DNA of 64,000 nucleotides from Auritidibacter sp. Marseille-P8566 (GTDB lineage Bacteria; Actinomycetota; Actinomycetes; Actinomycetales; Microbacteriaceae): NCBI GenBank assembly GCA_945895375.1, contig CAMDEE010000001.1, forward strand, positions 124,001 to 188,000. The letters are read 5' to 3'. The notes below the pieces were generated by a model. That model was not told the DNA's origin, ran no database searches, and saw only the letters and a program-made list of their open reading frames with translations. Positions 22,994-32,745 of the stretch are shown piece by piece. The position numbers were made by a program, and so were the translations under genes. The first letter of the stretch is position 1, and each line of letters opens with the position of its first letter.

Positions 22994-24136
22994 TTATCGC
23001 TTTAGCATGTTCGGGTTTAGAAGGTACCGATATGTGTCAGGCGAAGCTGCATCTTTGGAGTTTTGGCTTGACATGATGATTGGTCCAGGACGAGAAGGGT
23101 CTCTCTGATTCTTTGTAAATTCAATCTTTACGAAGTCACTGGTGATCTGAGATAGACCATCGTGGAACAACCAAGGCTTAAATCTCAAACTAGTTGGGTT
23201 ACCGCTAAGTGTTGCTTGGACTGATTCAGATGCGTTGTTTTCTGAACTAGTTGAATCTAGGTTCACAGATCCATCTTCAAACGCATAGCGAATGGTGTCT
23301 TCAGATTCATTCACAACAAGCTCTACTCGTCTCGTTGCATCGATTAGATCTTGTTTATTGATGACTACAGACTCTTCAAGGTTTGTTGGGAAGTACTGAT
23401 CGATATCTGGATAGTTTTCAATGTTTAGAACAACCGTTGTTACGGTTCTGTTCTTAGCTTGGAAGGCAACCATTCCACCATCAGGTGAAATTGAGATGTT
23501 TACTTCACCTAGGTTTGCAAAAGTTTTCTCAATGTCTTGCATGGTTTTGGTTAGTACCACTGCTGAAGTTTCGTCTGGAACATTCTTACCCAACCACTGC
23601 ACCTGGCAACGAGCAATTCTGTTTGGATCAGCCGCAGTGAACGTGACTGAAGTTTGTGTCGCCTTAAGTTGAATTCCTTTTTGGAAAGGTCTTGTCGATT
23701 CTTTAGCAGATGCAACAGAGACTCTTCTAATTGCTGAGATGAACGCATCACCCTCAATAGTTCCGTTTACTGGAGGAATTGGTGGAAGAGTTGGGTATTG
23801 CTCAATTGGCAGTGTTGCTAGTTCGAACTTAGATGTTCCACAAGTAAGAACGGCTTTTGTTCCATCAATCACCAGAGTGACTGGCTGGTTTGGAAGCCTG
23901 CCAATGATGTCATTGAGAAGTCTTCCTGAAACTAGAGCTGTTCCTGATTGTTCCACATTTGCGACAATGTCAGTTTGAGCTGATACGTCGTGATCAAAAA
24001 CTGAGATTTGTAGAGAGTTGGCGTCAGCTACCAATCGCATACCTGAAAGAACTTGGGATGTTGGTTTTGACTGCAACATACGAGCAGCGAAAGCTACTGC
24101 TTCTGCGAGCACATCTCTGTTGACCTGGAACTTCAC
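22994..24136 (-). CDS. dnaN: DNA polymerase III beta sliding clamp
   Basis: MKFQVNRDVLAEAVAFAARMLQSKPTSQVLSGM; beta clamp length and location. Confidence 0.97.
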   Translation of the reverse strand: MKFQVNRDVLAEAVAFAARMLQSKPTSQVLSGMRLVADANSLQISVFDHDVSAQTDIVANVEQSGTALVSGRLLNDIIGRLPNQPVTLVIDGTKAVLTCGTSKFELATLPIEQYPTLPPIPPVNGTIEGDAFISAIRRVSVASAKESTRPFQKGIQLKATQTSVTFTAADPNRIARCQVQWLGKNVPDETSAVVLTKTMQDIEKTFANLGEVNISISPDGGMVAFQAKNRTVTTVVLNIENYPDIDQYFPTNLEESVVINKQDLIDATRRVELVVNESEDTIRYAFEDGSVNLDSTSSENNASESVQATLSGNPTSLRFKPWLFHDGLSQITSDFVKIEFTKNQRDPSRPGPIIMSSQNSKDAASPDTYRYLLNPNMLKR

Positions 24137-24265
24137 AGTTCACCTTTCTTGGGATTACCTTAATCTTGGCATAAAACTAACCCACGCTGGGGACATAGCC
24201 AAACCCTAAGGGTTATGGTCTTGAACTTCTTTAACTCTTAAATCTTTAATAGTCTTATTAACGCT

Positions 24266-24283
24266 TGTGGATAATGTGGATAA
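24266..24283 (-). promoter_or_regulatory. Two directly adjacent DnaA boxes in dnaA-dnaN intergenic region
   Basis: TGTGGATAATGTGGATAA = two abutting TTATCCACA on - strand. Confidence 0.8.
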
Positions 24284-24468
24284 CTGTCGAACAACCTTGT
24301 ATTTGACCTGAACTACAAGCGTGAAAGTTGTATACACATCTGGGGATAATACTGTGCATAACTTTCACTCTTGTGGACTGACTTCAGGGAACTAACAAGC
24401 ATGGTTTAGTTACTAACAGAAAATTGAATGTATTACACAGGTTATAAACAGGCGATGTTGAAAAGTTC

Positions 24469-25869
24469 CTACTTCAATCCAGACATAATGTCTGTCACAA
24501 AGTTATAAATAGATCTGCGTTCCTTCATCAGATCTCCAACCTTCTTGATCGCATACATCACTGTGGTGTGGTCTCGACCACCGAATAGAGCACCAATCTT
24601 AGGAAGAGACATGCTCGTCTTCTCTCTACATAAATACATGGCAATCTGTCTTCCAGTCACAATCGCCTGAGATCTTGATTTACCAAAAAGCTCTTCCTGG
24701 GTGAGTTTGAAGTAACTGCAAACGGCTCTGACGATTTCCATAGGAGCAATGCTGTTTCCATCCTCACCTAAGGGGACTACATCCTTTAGAACAGCTTGAA
24801 CCAAAGGCATGTCGATTTGAGTCCTGTTCAGTGCGGCAAAAGCAGTGACTCTGATTAGCGCGCCTTCAAGTTCACGGATGTTGGATGAGATACGTGCTGC
24901 CATGTAATCCAAAATCTCATCACTGACACGAATCTTGTCGTTTTCAGCTTTTTTCCTGAGGATCGCGATTCTTGTCTCAAGTTCAGGTGCCTGAATATCG
25001 GTCATTAGACCCCATTCAAAGCGGCTTCTCATGCGCTCGTCAAAGCTGTTCAAAAGCTTCGGGGAGACATCGCTAGTTATAACAACCTGCTTGCCTTGCT
25101 CATGAAGAGCATTGAAGGTAGCAAAGAAAGACTCCTGGGTCTCTTTCTTACCCTGCAGGAACTGGATGTCATCGATCAGAAGAACGTCTACCTGACGATA
25201 CTTGGATTGGAAATTGAAGCTGGTATTGGTTTGAATAGCGTTAATGAAGTCGTTGGTGAAAACTTCACTGGATACATAACGTACTTTCTTGCCAGGCCAG
25301 TACTGCTGGACATAGTTACCAATGGCATGAAGCAGGTGGGTTTTACCTAGACCTGAGTTTCCGTAGATAAACAGTGGATTGTAAGCATTGGCAGGAACTT
25401 CGGCCACGGCAAAGGCGGCAGCATGGGCAAATCTATTTGAACTTCCCTGCACAAAACTTTCAAATGTATAGCGAGGGTTTAGGCGAGATGATCCATCAGC
25501 TGGTTGTGAACTATCTGTTGAAGAGTAGACCGGCACAACGGCGGGTTCTTCCTCTATTTCAATTTCAGCCTGCTGGGTTGCGCTGAAAGCCAAAGCCAGC
25601 TCAGGGTTTACAACGATTCCAATGTTTGTCGGGGTGTCTTCCAAACCGACAATTGAAAGAGTTTCCAACAGAGGCAGTTTGATCCGCTGTTCAATGATCC
25701 CCCTGGTCATCTCATTGGCAACCTGCAAATAAAGTGTTTCACCTAGAATTCCTTGAACTGAGATCAAATTCACGAAGCCAAGGAGTTGCTTGGTTATTCT
25801 CTCGTCGTCCCTGAGCCTAGAAACCACGTCTTGCCACTGTTCAGTGGTAATTCCGGTTATTTCGGCCAT
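24469..25869 (-). CDS. dnaA: Chromosomal replication initiator DnaA
   Basis: NPLFIYGNSGLGKTHLLHAIGNY, LLIDDIQFLQGKK, GRDHTTVMYAIKKV. Confidence 0.99.
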   Translation of the reverse strand: MAEITGITTEQWQDVVSRLRDDERITKQLLGFVNLISVQGILGETLYLQVANEMTRGIIEQRIKLPLLETLSIVGLEDTPTNIGIVVNPELALAFSATQQAEIEIEEEPAVVPVYSSTDSSQPADGSSRLNPRYTFESFVQGSSNRFAHAAAFAVAEVPANAYNPLFIYGNSGLGKTHLLHAIGNYVQQYWPGKKVRYVSSEVFTNDFINAIQTNTSFNFQSKYRQVDVLLIDDIQFLQGKKETQESFFATFNALHEQGKQVVITSDVSPKLLNSFDERMRSRFEWGLMTDIQAPELETRIAILRKKAENDKIRVSDEILDYMAARISSNIRELEGALIRVTAFAALNRTQIDMPLVQAVLKDVVPLGEDGNSIAPMEIVRAVCSYFKLTQEELFGKSRSQAIVTGRQIAMYLCREKTSMSLPKIGALFGGRDHTTVMYAIKKVGDLMKERRSIYNFVTDIMSGLK

Positions 25870-25912
25870 TAGTGTCTTTCAATAATTCAATGATTTAGTG
25901 GTCTTCACGTAG

Positions 25913-25999
25913 TTTTCCACAAGCAAGTCCACATATATTAACACCTGTGGATAACTTGTGGATAACCAACATCCCCAAGCTGTTGGAGTCTGTGGAAAA
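25913..25999. promoter_or_regulatory. Candidate oriC DnaA-box cluster (dnaA-rpmH intergenic)
   Basis: TTTTCCACA 25913-25921, TGTGGATAA 25946-25954 and 25957-25965, TGTGGAAAA 25991-25999; AT-rich tract follows. Confidence 0.75.
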
Positions 26000-26262
26000 C
26001 TATCTCTAGTTATTCAACTGCTTAAGTGATTGAAATTGCAAATCGAAAAAGCAATTTTTGGCCCGTTTTTCCAAAATGTTATGAAAAAAGTTTGTTTTGG
26101 TTTGTCAGGGAACCTAAATCTATGAATAAAAAGTTTAGATATAACTTGACCTGTAGGCCTTTGTTGCCGTAAGTTTAAGAGGTTGCTCAGCATTGGGTTC
26201 GCTGAGTACCAGATCAATTCAACTTCGACGTGGACCCACCAAAAGTTTTGGAGTAACACCTA

Positions 26263-26400
26263 ATGAGCAAGCGTACCTTCCAGCCAAACACCCGTCGCCG
26301 CGCTAAGACCCACGGTTTCCGTCTTCGCATGAAGACTCGCGCTGGCCGTGCCATTCTTGCAGCTCGTCGCCGCAAGGGCCGCACCGAACTGTCTGCGTAA
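26263..26400 (+). CDS. rpmH: 50S ribosomal protein L34
   Basis: [45 protein letters not shown] (45 aa; below ORF-track cutoff). Confidence 0.98.
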   Translation: MSKRTFQPNTRRRAKTHGFRLRMKTRAGRAILAARRRKGRTELSA

Positions 26401-26406
26401 ATTCCT

Positions 26407-26763
26407 TTGCTGGCTCGAGAGAACCGGCTAAAGACAGCCGAGGATTTTCGATCAACCATGAGAACAGGTCGCAAGACCGTTTCCGACAGTATGGTCACAT
26501 ATCTTAAAAACGACGCAAATCCGATTGCTCCAAGGTTTGGTTTTGTCGTAGCAAAAACTGTTGGTTCGGCCGTTCAAAGAAATCTTGTGAAGCGAAGATT
26601 GCGATCAGCTATCAGAGACCGCATTTCTCGATTTGAAAATGGACAAACTTTAGTGATTCGAGCCCTGCCCTCAATTAGCGAATTGTCCTGGGATGAACTA
26701 GGAAGCCAGTTGGATTGGTGTCTCAATCAAACTTCAACCAAGCCAGATTCGTTAACTAGGTAA
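26407..26763 (+). CDS. rnpA: Ribonuclease P protein component
   Basis: RFGFVVAKTVGSAVQRNLVKRRLRSAIRD; directly after rpmH. Confidence 0.95.
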   Translation: MLARENRLKTAEDFRSTMRTGRKTVSDSMVTYLKNDANPIAPRFGFVVAKTVGSAVQRNLVKRRLRSAIRDRISRFENGQTLVIRALPSISELSWDELGSQLDWCLNQTSTKPDSLTR

Positions 26764-26767
26764 ACAA

Positions 26768-27091
26768 ATGAAGTCATTGCTACTCAACATTTGGTTCATT
26801 CCAAGGAACGTTTTTATCGCCTTCATTGTTGCGTGGCGAAAGTTGATTTCACCTCTTTATGGCGAAGTTTGCCGTTTCTACCCATCGTGTTCCGCTTACG
26901 GTTTAGGCTCTATACAGCAGCAAGGATTTGTCAAAGGGACAGTGTTGACCACTTGGCGGATCCTGCGCTGTAACCCATTTGCTAAGGGTGGCATTGACGA
27001 GGTTAGGCAAGGTCCTGCGTGGCTGAGCTTGACCAAACACGGATTTGTATTTGCACAGTCAAAAGCTGTGTCTTTAGAAAAGGAAAAATAA
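26768..27091 (+). CDS. yidD: Membrane protein insertion efficiency factor YidD
   Basis: WRKLISPLYGEVCRFYPSCSAYGLGSI. Confidence 0.95.
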   Translation: MKSLLLNIWFIPRNVFIAFIVAWRKLISPLYGEVCRFYPSCSAYGLGSIQQQGFVKGTVLTTWRILRCNPFAKGGIDEVRQGPAWLSLTKHGFVFAQSKAVSLEKEK

Positions 27092-28030
27092 ATGGATATT
27101 TTCGCGGCCATTCTCTGGCCATTTAGATGGGTTATCGAAGCAATCCTCATAACCTTCCACAACGTCTTCACAACCTTCGGGATTCAGCCTGACTCAGGTG
27201 TTTCCTGGGTGGCCTCAATCGTAGGTTTGGTTCTAGTTGTTCGCGCAGCTCTTATTCCCCTGTTTGTAAAGCAGATTAGATCTCAGCGAGCAATGTACGT
27301 TCTACAGCCTGACCTTCAGAAGATTCAGAAGAAATACAAGGGAAAGTCAGACCGCGATTCTCGCGAAAAGATGGCAAAGGAGCAGATGGCTCTATACAAG
27401 AAGCACGGATCAAGCCCTTTCGCTTCATGTCTACCGCTCATCGCGCAGATGCCGGTGTTCTTCTCGCTCTTTATAACCCTGCAGGATGCACAGGCTAAAA
27501 AGCCTGGAGTTGGACTACTGACTCAGGATCTATCAGACTCATTCGCTCGCGCAAAGTTCCTAGGAGCTAGCCTCTCAGAAACCTTCTTGACAGCGACAAG
27601 CATTTCTGTGCAGATCATAGCGGCCGTGATGATTGTGTTAATGACCGGATCTCAGTTCATCACCCAGAAGCAGATCATGGCTAAGAACATGAACCCTGAG
27701 ACCCAGAACTCACAGTTCGCTCAGACCCAGAAGATCATGCTCTATGCGTTCCCGGTCATCTTTCTCATCTCGGGTATCTCATTCCCACTAGGTGTATTGA
27801 TCTACTGGCTAGTGTCTAACTTCTGGACAATGGGCCAGCAGTATGTCGTCATCAAGCGCATGCCTACCCCTGGCTCAATCGCCTTCAATGAGAGAGAAGC
27901 CAAGCTAATCAAGAAGGGCAAGCTAACCAAGGAAGCACCTGTTGAAGAAGTTGAAGAATCAAAACCAACCCAGCGCGTTCAGCCAGTATCTAAGGCCAGA
28001 GCCAAAAAGAAGCCGAACGGCAAGAAGTAG
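27092..28030 (+). CDS. yidC: Membrane protein insertase YidC
   Basis: RAALIPLFVKQIRSQRAMYVLQPDLQKIQKKYKGK; position after yidD. Confidence 0.95.
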   Translation: MDIFAAILWPFRWVIEAILITFHNVFTTFGIQPDSGVSWVASIVGLVLVVRAALIPLFVKQIRSQRAMYVLQPDLQKIQKKYKGKSDRDSREKMAKEQMALYKKHGSSPFASCLPLIAQMPVFFSLFITLQDAQAKKPGVGLLTQDLSDSFARAKFLGASLSETFLTATSISVQIIAAVMIVLMTGSQFITQKQIMAKNMNPETQNSQFAQTQKIMLYAFPVIFLISGISFPLGVLIYWLVSNFWTMGQQYVVIKRMPTPGSIAFNEREAKLIKKGKLTKEAPVEEVEESKPTQRVQPVSKARAKKKPNGKK

Positions 28031-28035
28031 GACGC

Positions 28036-28566
28036 ATGTCAGATCAGATTGAAACCCCAGAAAATGAAGAGCAGACCACTGATTCAGCAGACCCAAAAAC
28101 CTCAGTTAAGGACCTAGAAGAAGAGGGCGAAGTAGCGGCCGATTACCTAGAAGAACTGCTCGACATCTTCGATCTCGATGGCGACATCAACATTGACGTT
28201 AGACAAGGAAGAGCCTATTTGGAGGTTACTGCAGACGAGCAGAGCAACCTCAGACTGGTTTCTCACCCAGACACAGTAGAGGCACTTCAGGAGCTAACAC
28301 GTATTGCTGTTCAAACCAAAACGCAGTCTTTTAGCAGACTAATCATCGACATTGCTGGCTCAAGACAAGTTCGTCTAGATGCGCTTACCAAGTTGGTAAA
28401 CAAGGCAATCGACAAGGTCAAAGACACAAATGCCCCGGTCGCCCTAAAGCCAATGAGCTCGTACGATCGCAAGATCTCTCACGATTTGATTGCCGAAGCT
28501 GGGCTAATTTCCCAGTCTGAGGGAGAGGGCAAGGAACGCCACATTGTGGCGAAACCTGCCGAATAG
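28036..28566 (+). CDS. Jag/KhpB-like R3H-domain RNA-binding protein
   Basis: SRLIIDIAGSRQVRLDALTKLVNKAIDKV; PMSSYDRKISHDLI R3H; position after yidC. Confidence 0.9.
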   Translation: MSDQIETPENEEQTTDSADPKTSVKDLEEEGEVAADYLEELLDIFDLDGDINIDVRQGRAYLEVTADEQSNLRLVSHPDTVEALQELTRIAVQTKTQSFSRLIIDIAGSRQVRLDALTKLVNKAIDKVKDTNAPVALKPMSSYDRKISHDLIAEAGLISQSEGEGKERHIVAKPAE

Positions 28567-28579
28567 TTTCACGTGAAAC
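28566..28579. promoter_or_regulatory. parS site 1
   Basis: Perfect 14-bp palindrome GTTTCACGTGAAAC. Confidence 0.93.
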
Positions 28580-28583
28580 ATTT

Positions 28584-28609
28584 AGCCAGGGCTGAGGTCC
28601 TGGCTTTTT
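28584..28609 (+). terminator. Rho-independent terminator after jag
   Basis: AGCCAGG-GCTGAGGT-CCTGGCT then TTTTG. Confidence 0.75.
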
Positions 28610-28636
28610 GTTTATCGTTGTAGATTGGATTCAGCC

Positions 28637-29290
28637 ATGAACACTCGCGAAGAAAACATCGATTACACCCCTGAGGCCGAGCCAGATGAGGCCCAGAAGG
28701 TCTATGGTGAGCACATCGAAAAGGCTCGCAAATACTTCGATCTGTTAGTCCGAGACGGGGACCTATTGGGCCTAATTGGACCTAGAGAATTACCTAAACT
28801 TTGGTCGAGACATATTCTCAATTCGGCCGTGGTAGCAGACCTAGTCGAAGACGGGCAGCTTGTAGCTGACGTCGGATCTGGAGCAGGATTCCCTGGAATA
28901 CCGATGGCCATCCTGAGGCCTAACGTGAGATTCGTCCTGATTGAGCCAATGGAAAGAAGAGCCAATTGGTTAGCTGAAGTAGTGGTTCCAGAACTAGACC
29001 TTAAGAACGTCAAAGTCCTGAGAGGTAGGGCCGAGGAAGCGCCTCTTCGAAACTACGATGTGGTCACAGCTCGAGCAGTTTCAGCTCTACCAAAGCTCCT
29101 GAGTATGTTGGCACCATTGACCGTTCAAGGAGGTCAAGTACTAGCTATGAAAGGTTCTAAGGCGCAGGATGAGATAGACGAATCCAAATCTTTGATGAAG
29201 AAATTGAAGCTCGAGTCATTCGAAATTGTCACAGTTGGGCAAAATATTCTGTCTGACCCAACTACAGTGGTTCGGGTTAGGCTACTCTAG
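28637..29290 (+). CDS. rsmG: 16S rRNA (guanine527-N7)-methyltransferase
   Basis: LWSRHILNSAVVADLV, VADVGSGAGFPGIPMAI. Confidence 0.95.
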   Translation: MNTREENIDYTPEAEPDEAQKVYGEHIEKARKYFDLLVRDGDLLGLIGPRELPKLWSRHILNSAVVADLVEDGQLVADVGSGAGFPGIPMAILRPNVRFVLIEPMERRANWLAEVVVPELDLKNVKVLRGRAEEAPLRNYDVVTARAVSALPKLLSMLAPLTVQGGQVLAMKGSKAQDEIDESKSLMKKLKLESFEIVTVGQNILSDPTTVVRVRLL

Positions 29291-29474
29291 GAATCTGAAC
29301 AGGGAGATGTTTTGAGTCAAAAAAACCAAGTGAATGAGACCTCAGAATTTGAAGCTGAACGCACCTGTATAGCAAAAAGAACAGTTGTCAGGGGCCTCGG
29401 GTACCCTAACGGTAGAGAAGAAGTTAGCCCAGATCCCGTGGGTTGGCAACCAAATTTCGAAGAAATAACCATGA

Positions 29475-30404
29475 TTGAGAAGCAGGTTTCACGTGAAACA
29501 TCCAGATGAATTTGGCTTAGCAGGTGGCTTTAAAGACGCACCCCTAGCCCAAGAGATCAGCGACAACAGTAGACGAATGTCTCTCGTGAGGAATGCTGTT
29601 GTATCTCGTCCAGAGTCAACTCGAATCATTACTGTTTCGAACCAAAAGGGAGGCGTTGGCAAGACAACGACCGCTGTAAACCTTGCCGTCGCCTTGGCTG
29701 AGAAGGGCATGGAAGTGCTCGTAATCGATCTAGATCCTCAGGGAAATGCATCCACCGCTCTAGGAATTGAGCACAGAATTGGAGTCAAATCTATTTATGA
29801 GGTCATTACCGCGAACATGCTTCTTTCGGAGGTCATTCAGGTTAGCCCAGAGTCTCCGAGAGTTCGCTGCGTGCCAGCAACTATCGATCTAGCTACTGCC
29901 GAATTGGATCTAGTTTCTCTCCTAGCGCGAGAATACCGACTTCGTAACGCCCTGGCTGAATACATGTCAACCACAACAATAAAGCCGGACTATGTCTTCA
30001 TTGACTGCCCGCCAAGTCTGGGCCTTCTAACCGTGAACGCATTCACAGCAGCAACCGAGGTACTGATTCCTATCCAGTGTGAGTACTACGCGCTAGAGGG
30101 ACTTAGCCAGCTAAAGAGAAGCATTGACATGATTAGGGGGGCTTTGAACCCTAATCTTTCTCTCTCAACAATCTTGCTGACCATGTATGACTCAAGAACC
30201 AAGCTAAACCAGGCAGTAGTGGATGATGTTCGCACACATTTCCCAACCCAGACCTTGCAAACCCTTATTCCCCGTCAGATTGGTGTTGCTGAAGCACCTA
30301 GCTACGGACAAACAGTCATAAATTACGACCGCAGCTCAAATGGAGCAATTTCATACATGGAAGCTGCCTTGGAGATCGCAAACAGAGGAGCAACGCATGG
30401 CTGA
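29475..30404 (+). CDS. parA: Chromosome partitioning ATPase ParA (start may be 29493)
   Basis: SNQKGGVGKTTTAVNLAVALAEKG; YVFIDCPPSLGLLTVNA. Confidence 0.97.
   Translation: MRSRFHVKHPDEFGLAGGFKDAPLAQEISDNSRRMSLVRNAVVSRPESTRIITVSNQKGGVGKTTTAVNLAVALAEKGMEVLVIDLDPQGNASTALGIEHRIGVKSIYEVITANMLLSEVIQVSPESPRVRCVPATIDLATAELDLVSLLAREYRLRNALAEYMSTTTIKPDYVFIDCPPSLGLLTVNAFTAATEVLIPIQCEYYALEGLSQLKRSIDMIRGALNPNLSLSTILLTMYDSRTKLNQAVVDDVRTHFPTQTLQTLIPRQIGVAEAPSYGQTVINYDRSSNGAISYMEAALEIANRGATHG
29486..29499. promoter_or_regulatory. parS site 2 (within the parA 5' coding region)
   Basis: Perfect GTTTCACGTGAAAC. Confidence 0.93.
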
Positions 30405-31353
30405 GAAAAAAGGTGGACTAGGTAGGGGAATAGGCGCTCTAATTCCAGAAGTGTCCAACACCGGAGATCGCATGGAGAGACCTGCAGATGGTAATCCCAT
30501 CAGCGTATTTTTCGGAGGCTCTTCAAACGCCCCAGTTGATTTGCTTCCAGTGCCGGGTGCAACTTTTGGATATCTAAACATTGATGACATCACCCCAAAC
30601 GCAAAGCAACCTAGAACCAATTTCGATCCAGACGACTTCGCTGAGCTTGTTGGAAGTATTAGTGAGTTTGGTGTTCTACAGCCAATCTCTGTTCGTTCAC
30701 TAGGTAAACAAAATGGAATAAACAAGTATGAACTGATTATGGGAGAGCGCCGACTCAGAGCGTCTAAGGCTGCTGGACTAACCCAGATCCCTGCCGTAAT
30801 TAGAGAAACTGGCGACGAGAATATGCTTCGAGACGCCCTTCTTGAGAATCTCCACAGAAGTGATCTCAACGCAATCGAAGAAGCTAGCGCTTATCAACAA
30901 CTTCTCGAGGAGTACGGGTGCACTCAGGATCAATTGGCTGAGAAATTATCCAGGTCTCGCCCTCAAATCACTAACACTTTGAGGCTCCTGAGGCTTCCTA
31001 CAGCTCTTCAGTCAAAAGTGGCAGCCGGTGTCTTGAGTGCGGGTCACGCCAGGGCCATTCTTTCTGTCGAAGATCCAGAACGAATGGTAGAACTCGCAAA
31101 CAAGGTTGTGAATCTAGGCCTATCTGTTCGTGCGACCGAGGAACTAGTCAAAAAGCCAGGACAGAAAGCAAAAATCAGACAGGGGAGTAAGCAGCAAGCC
31201 CTCAAAGCGCTCGCGGACACACTTTCAGACAAGTTGAACACTTCAGTGAGAATCAAATTGGGTCTTCGCAAGGGCACAATTGAGATCGACTTCGCCAGTG
31301 TAGACGACATGAAGAGAATTTTGACCGAGCTAGGGCAAAAGACCAAGTTCTAG
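30397..31353 (+). CDS. parB: ParB/Spo0J centromere-binding protein
   Basis: MAEKKGGLGRGIGALIP start at 30397; MGERRLRASKAAGLTQIPAVIRE. Confidence 0.97.
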   Translation: MAEKKGGLGRGIGALIPEVSNTGDRMERPADGNPISVFFGGSSNAPVDLLPVPGATFGYLNIDDITPNAKQPRTNFDPDDFAELVGSISEFGVLQPISVRSLGKQNGINKYELIMGERRLRASKAAGLTQIPAVIRETGDENMLRDALLENLHRSDLNAIEEASAYQQLLEEYGCTQDQLAEKLSRSRPQITNTLRLLRLPTALQSKVAAGVLSAGHARAILSVEDPERMVELANKVVNLGLSVRATEELVKKPGQKAKIRQGSKQQALKALADTLSDKLNTSVRIKLGLRKGTIEIDFASVDDMKRILTELGQKTKF

Positions 31354-31355
31354 AG

Positions 31356-31437
31356 TTATCCACAATTTTATAAACAGAGTTTTCCACAGGATTATCCACA
31401 AACTTTTCCACATTTTCCTTGCGGAGCCTGTGGATAA
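31356..31437. promoter_or_regulatory. DnaA-box cluster downstream of parB
   Basis: TTATCCACA 31356-31364, 31392-31400; TGTGGATAA 31429-31437; TTTTCCACA 31380-31388, 31404-31412. Confidence 0.8.
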
Positions 31438-31441
31438 CTGG

Positions 31442-32656
31442 CTATGTGACCAGCTCTAACTCAGCTGAAATAGTTTTAGCCAATCGCTCGACCCCAACTT
31501 TAATGTTTTCAGGAGTTGGATAAGAGTAAGAGATCCTTAAGAACTCCTGACCTGTTCCATTTCCGTAGAACGCTGTGCCAGGCGTGTAAGCAACCAAGTT
31601 CTCAACGGCTTTTGGAAGCATTTTCTTTGAATCCACGCCTTCTGGCAGATCTACCCATAGGTAAAAGCCGCCACCAGGCTTGGTTGTCTTTAGATTTGGA
31701 AGGTATTCATTCATCGCAGACAGTGCAGCGTCTCTTCTGAGTCTGTATTCGTCGCGAAACACAGATATTTGAGCCTTCCAGTCGTTTGTACTGAGGTATT
31801 CACTAATCATCATTTGGGAAAACGCACTTGGACAAAGCACAGCTGACTCATTAGCCAAGACCAGTTTGTCTTTGATCGAAGGCGGTGCCAGCACATAGCC
31901 AACTCGGAATCCCGGGACCAAAATCTTTGAGAACGAGCCCAGGTAAATAACCCCATCCTCATCTAGAGAGCGAAGGGCTTCTGGCGCTTTCTCCTCAAAG
32001 TAGAGAAGACCGTAAACGTTGTCTTCCAAAACCAGGATTCGATTCCTTCGACAAATTTCTAGAATCTGTGCTCGTCTTTCAGCAGCTAAGGTCACACCAC
32101 TTGGGTTAGCAAAGTTAGGAACGAGGTAAAGGAACTTTATGTTTTTGCCTGCTGCTTGAACACGTTTGATTGTTTGTGCCAATGCTTCGGGGGAGATTCC
32201 ATTGTCATCCGTGTATACATGTTCAATGTGTGCTTGCCTCGCTCTAAAAACACCCAAGGCTCCAACATAACTTGGGCCTTCAGCAAGAACCACATCACCT
32301 GGATCTAGAAACAGAGAAGAAACCAAATCAAGTCCGTGCTGAGAACCAGTTGTCACAACGATGTTGTCTATGTCACTCTTAATTCCCTCAAGAGCCATGA
32401 TCTCCTGAATGTGTTCACGAAGTTTAGGGTCACCCTGACCACCTGAGTATTGCAATGCAACAGCAGACCTGTCTGACATCAGTGACTGGAAACTCTCAAT
32501 CATTCTCTCTTTAGGAAGAGCAGGAACGAACGGCATTCCACCAGCAAGAGATACTACCTCGGGTCTTGAGACGACCGCGAACAACGCTCGAACTTCAGAG
32601 GCGGATAAACCATTAGCTCTGGATGCGTATCTGTCGGACCATAGATCTTTAGTCAT
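31442..32656 (-). CDS. PLP-dependent aminotransferase (MocR/AAT fold I)
   Basis: LVPNFANPSGVTLAAERR, YLGSFSKILVPGFRVGY. Confidence 0.9.
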   Translation of the reverse strand: MTKDLWSDRYASRANGLSASEVRALFAVVSRPEVVSLAGGMPFVPALPKERMIESFQSLMSDRSAVALQYSGGQGDPKLREHIQEIMALEGIKSDIDNIVVTTGSQHGLDLVSSLFLDPGDVVLAEGPSYVGALGVFRARQAHIEHVYTDDNGISPEALAQTIKRVQAAGKNIKFLYLVPNFANPSGVTLAAERRAQILEICRRNRILVLEDNVYGLLYFEEKAPEALRSLDEDGVIYLGSFSKILVPGFRVGYVLAPPSIKDKLVLANESAVLCPSAFSQMMISEYLSTNDWKAQISVFRDEYRLRRDAALSAMNEYLPNLKTTKPGGGFYLWVDLPEGVDSKKMLPKAVENLVAYTPGTAFYGNGTGQEFLRISYSYPTPENIKVGVERLAKTISAELELVT

Positions 32657-32697
32657 TGTTGCCTTCTTCGTTAATCGTGAAACATTTACTTAAAAGA

Positions 32698-32731
32698 AAA
32701 CGGCCACGGTGCATAGGCACCGTAGCCGTTT
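32698..32731 (-). terminator. Rho-independent terminator after trxA
   Basis: CGGCCACGGTGC-ATAG-GCACCGTAGCCG with A/T-rich flank giving a U tract on - strand. Confidence 0.8.
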
Positions 32732-32745
32732 AACTTAGAACTAAC

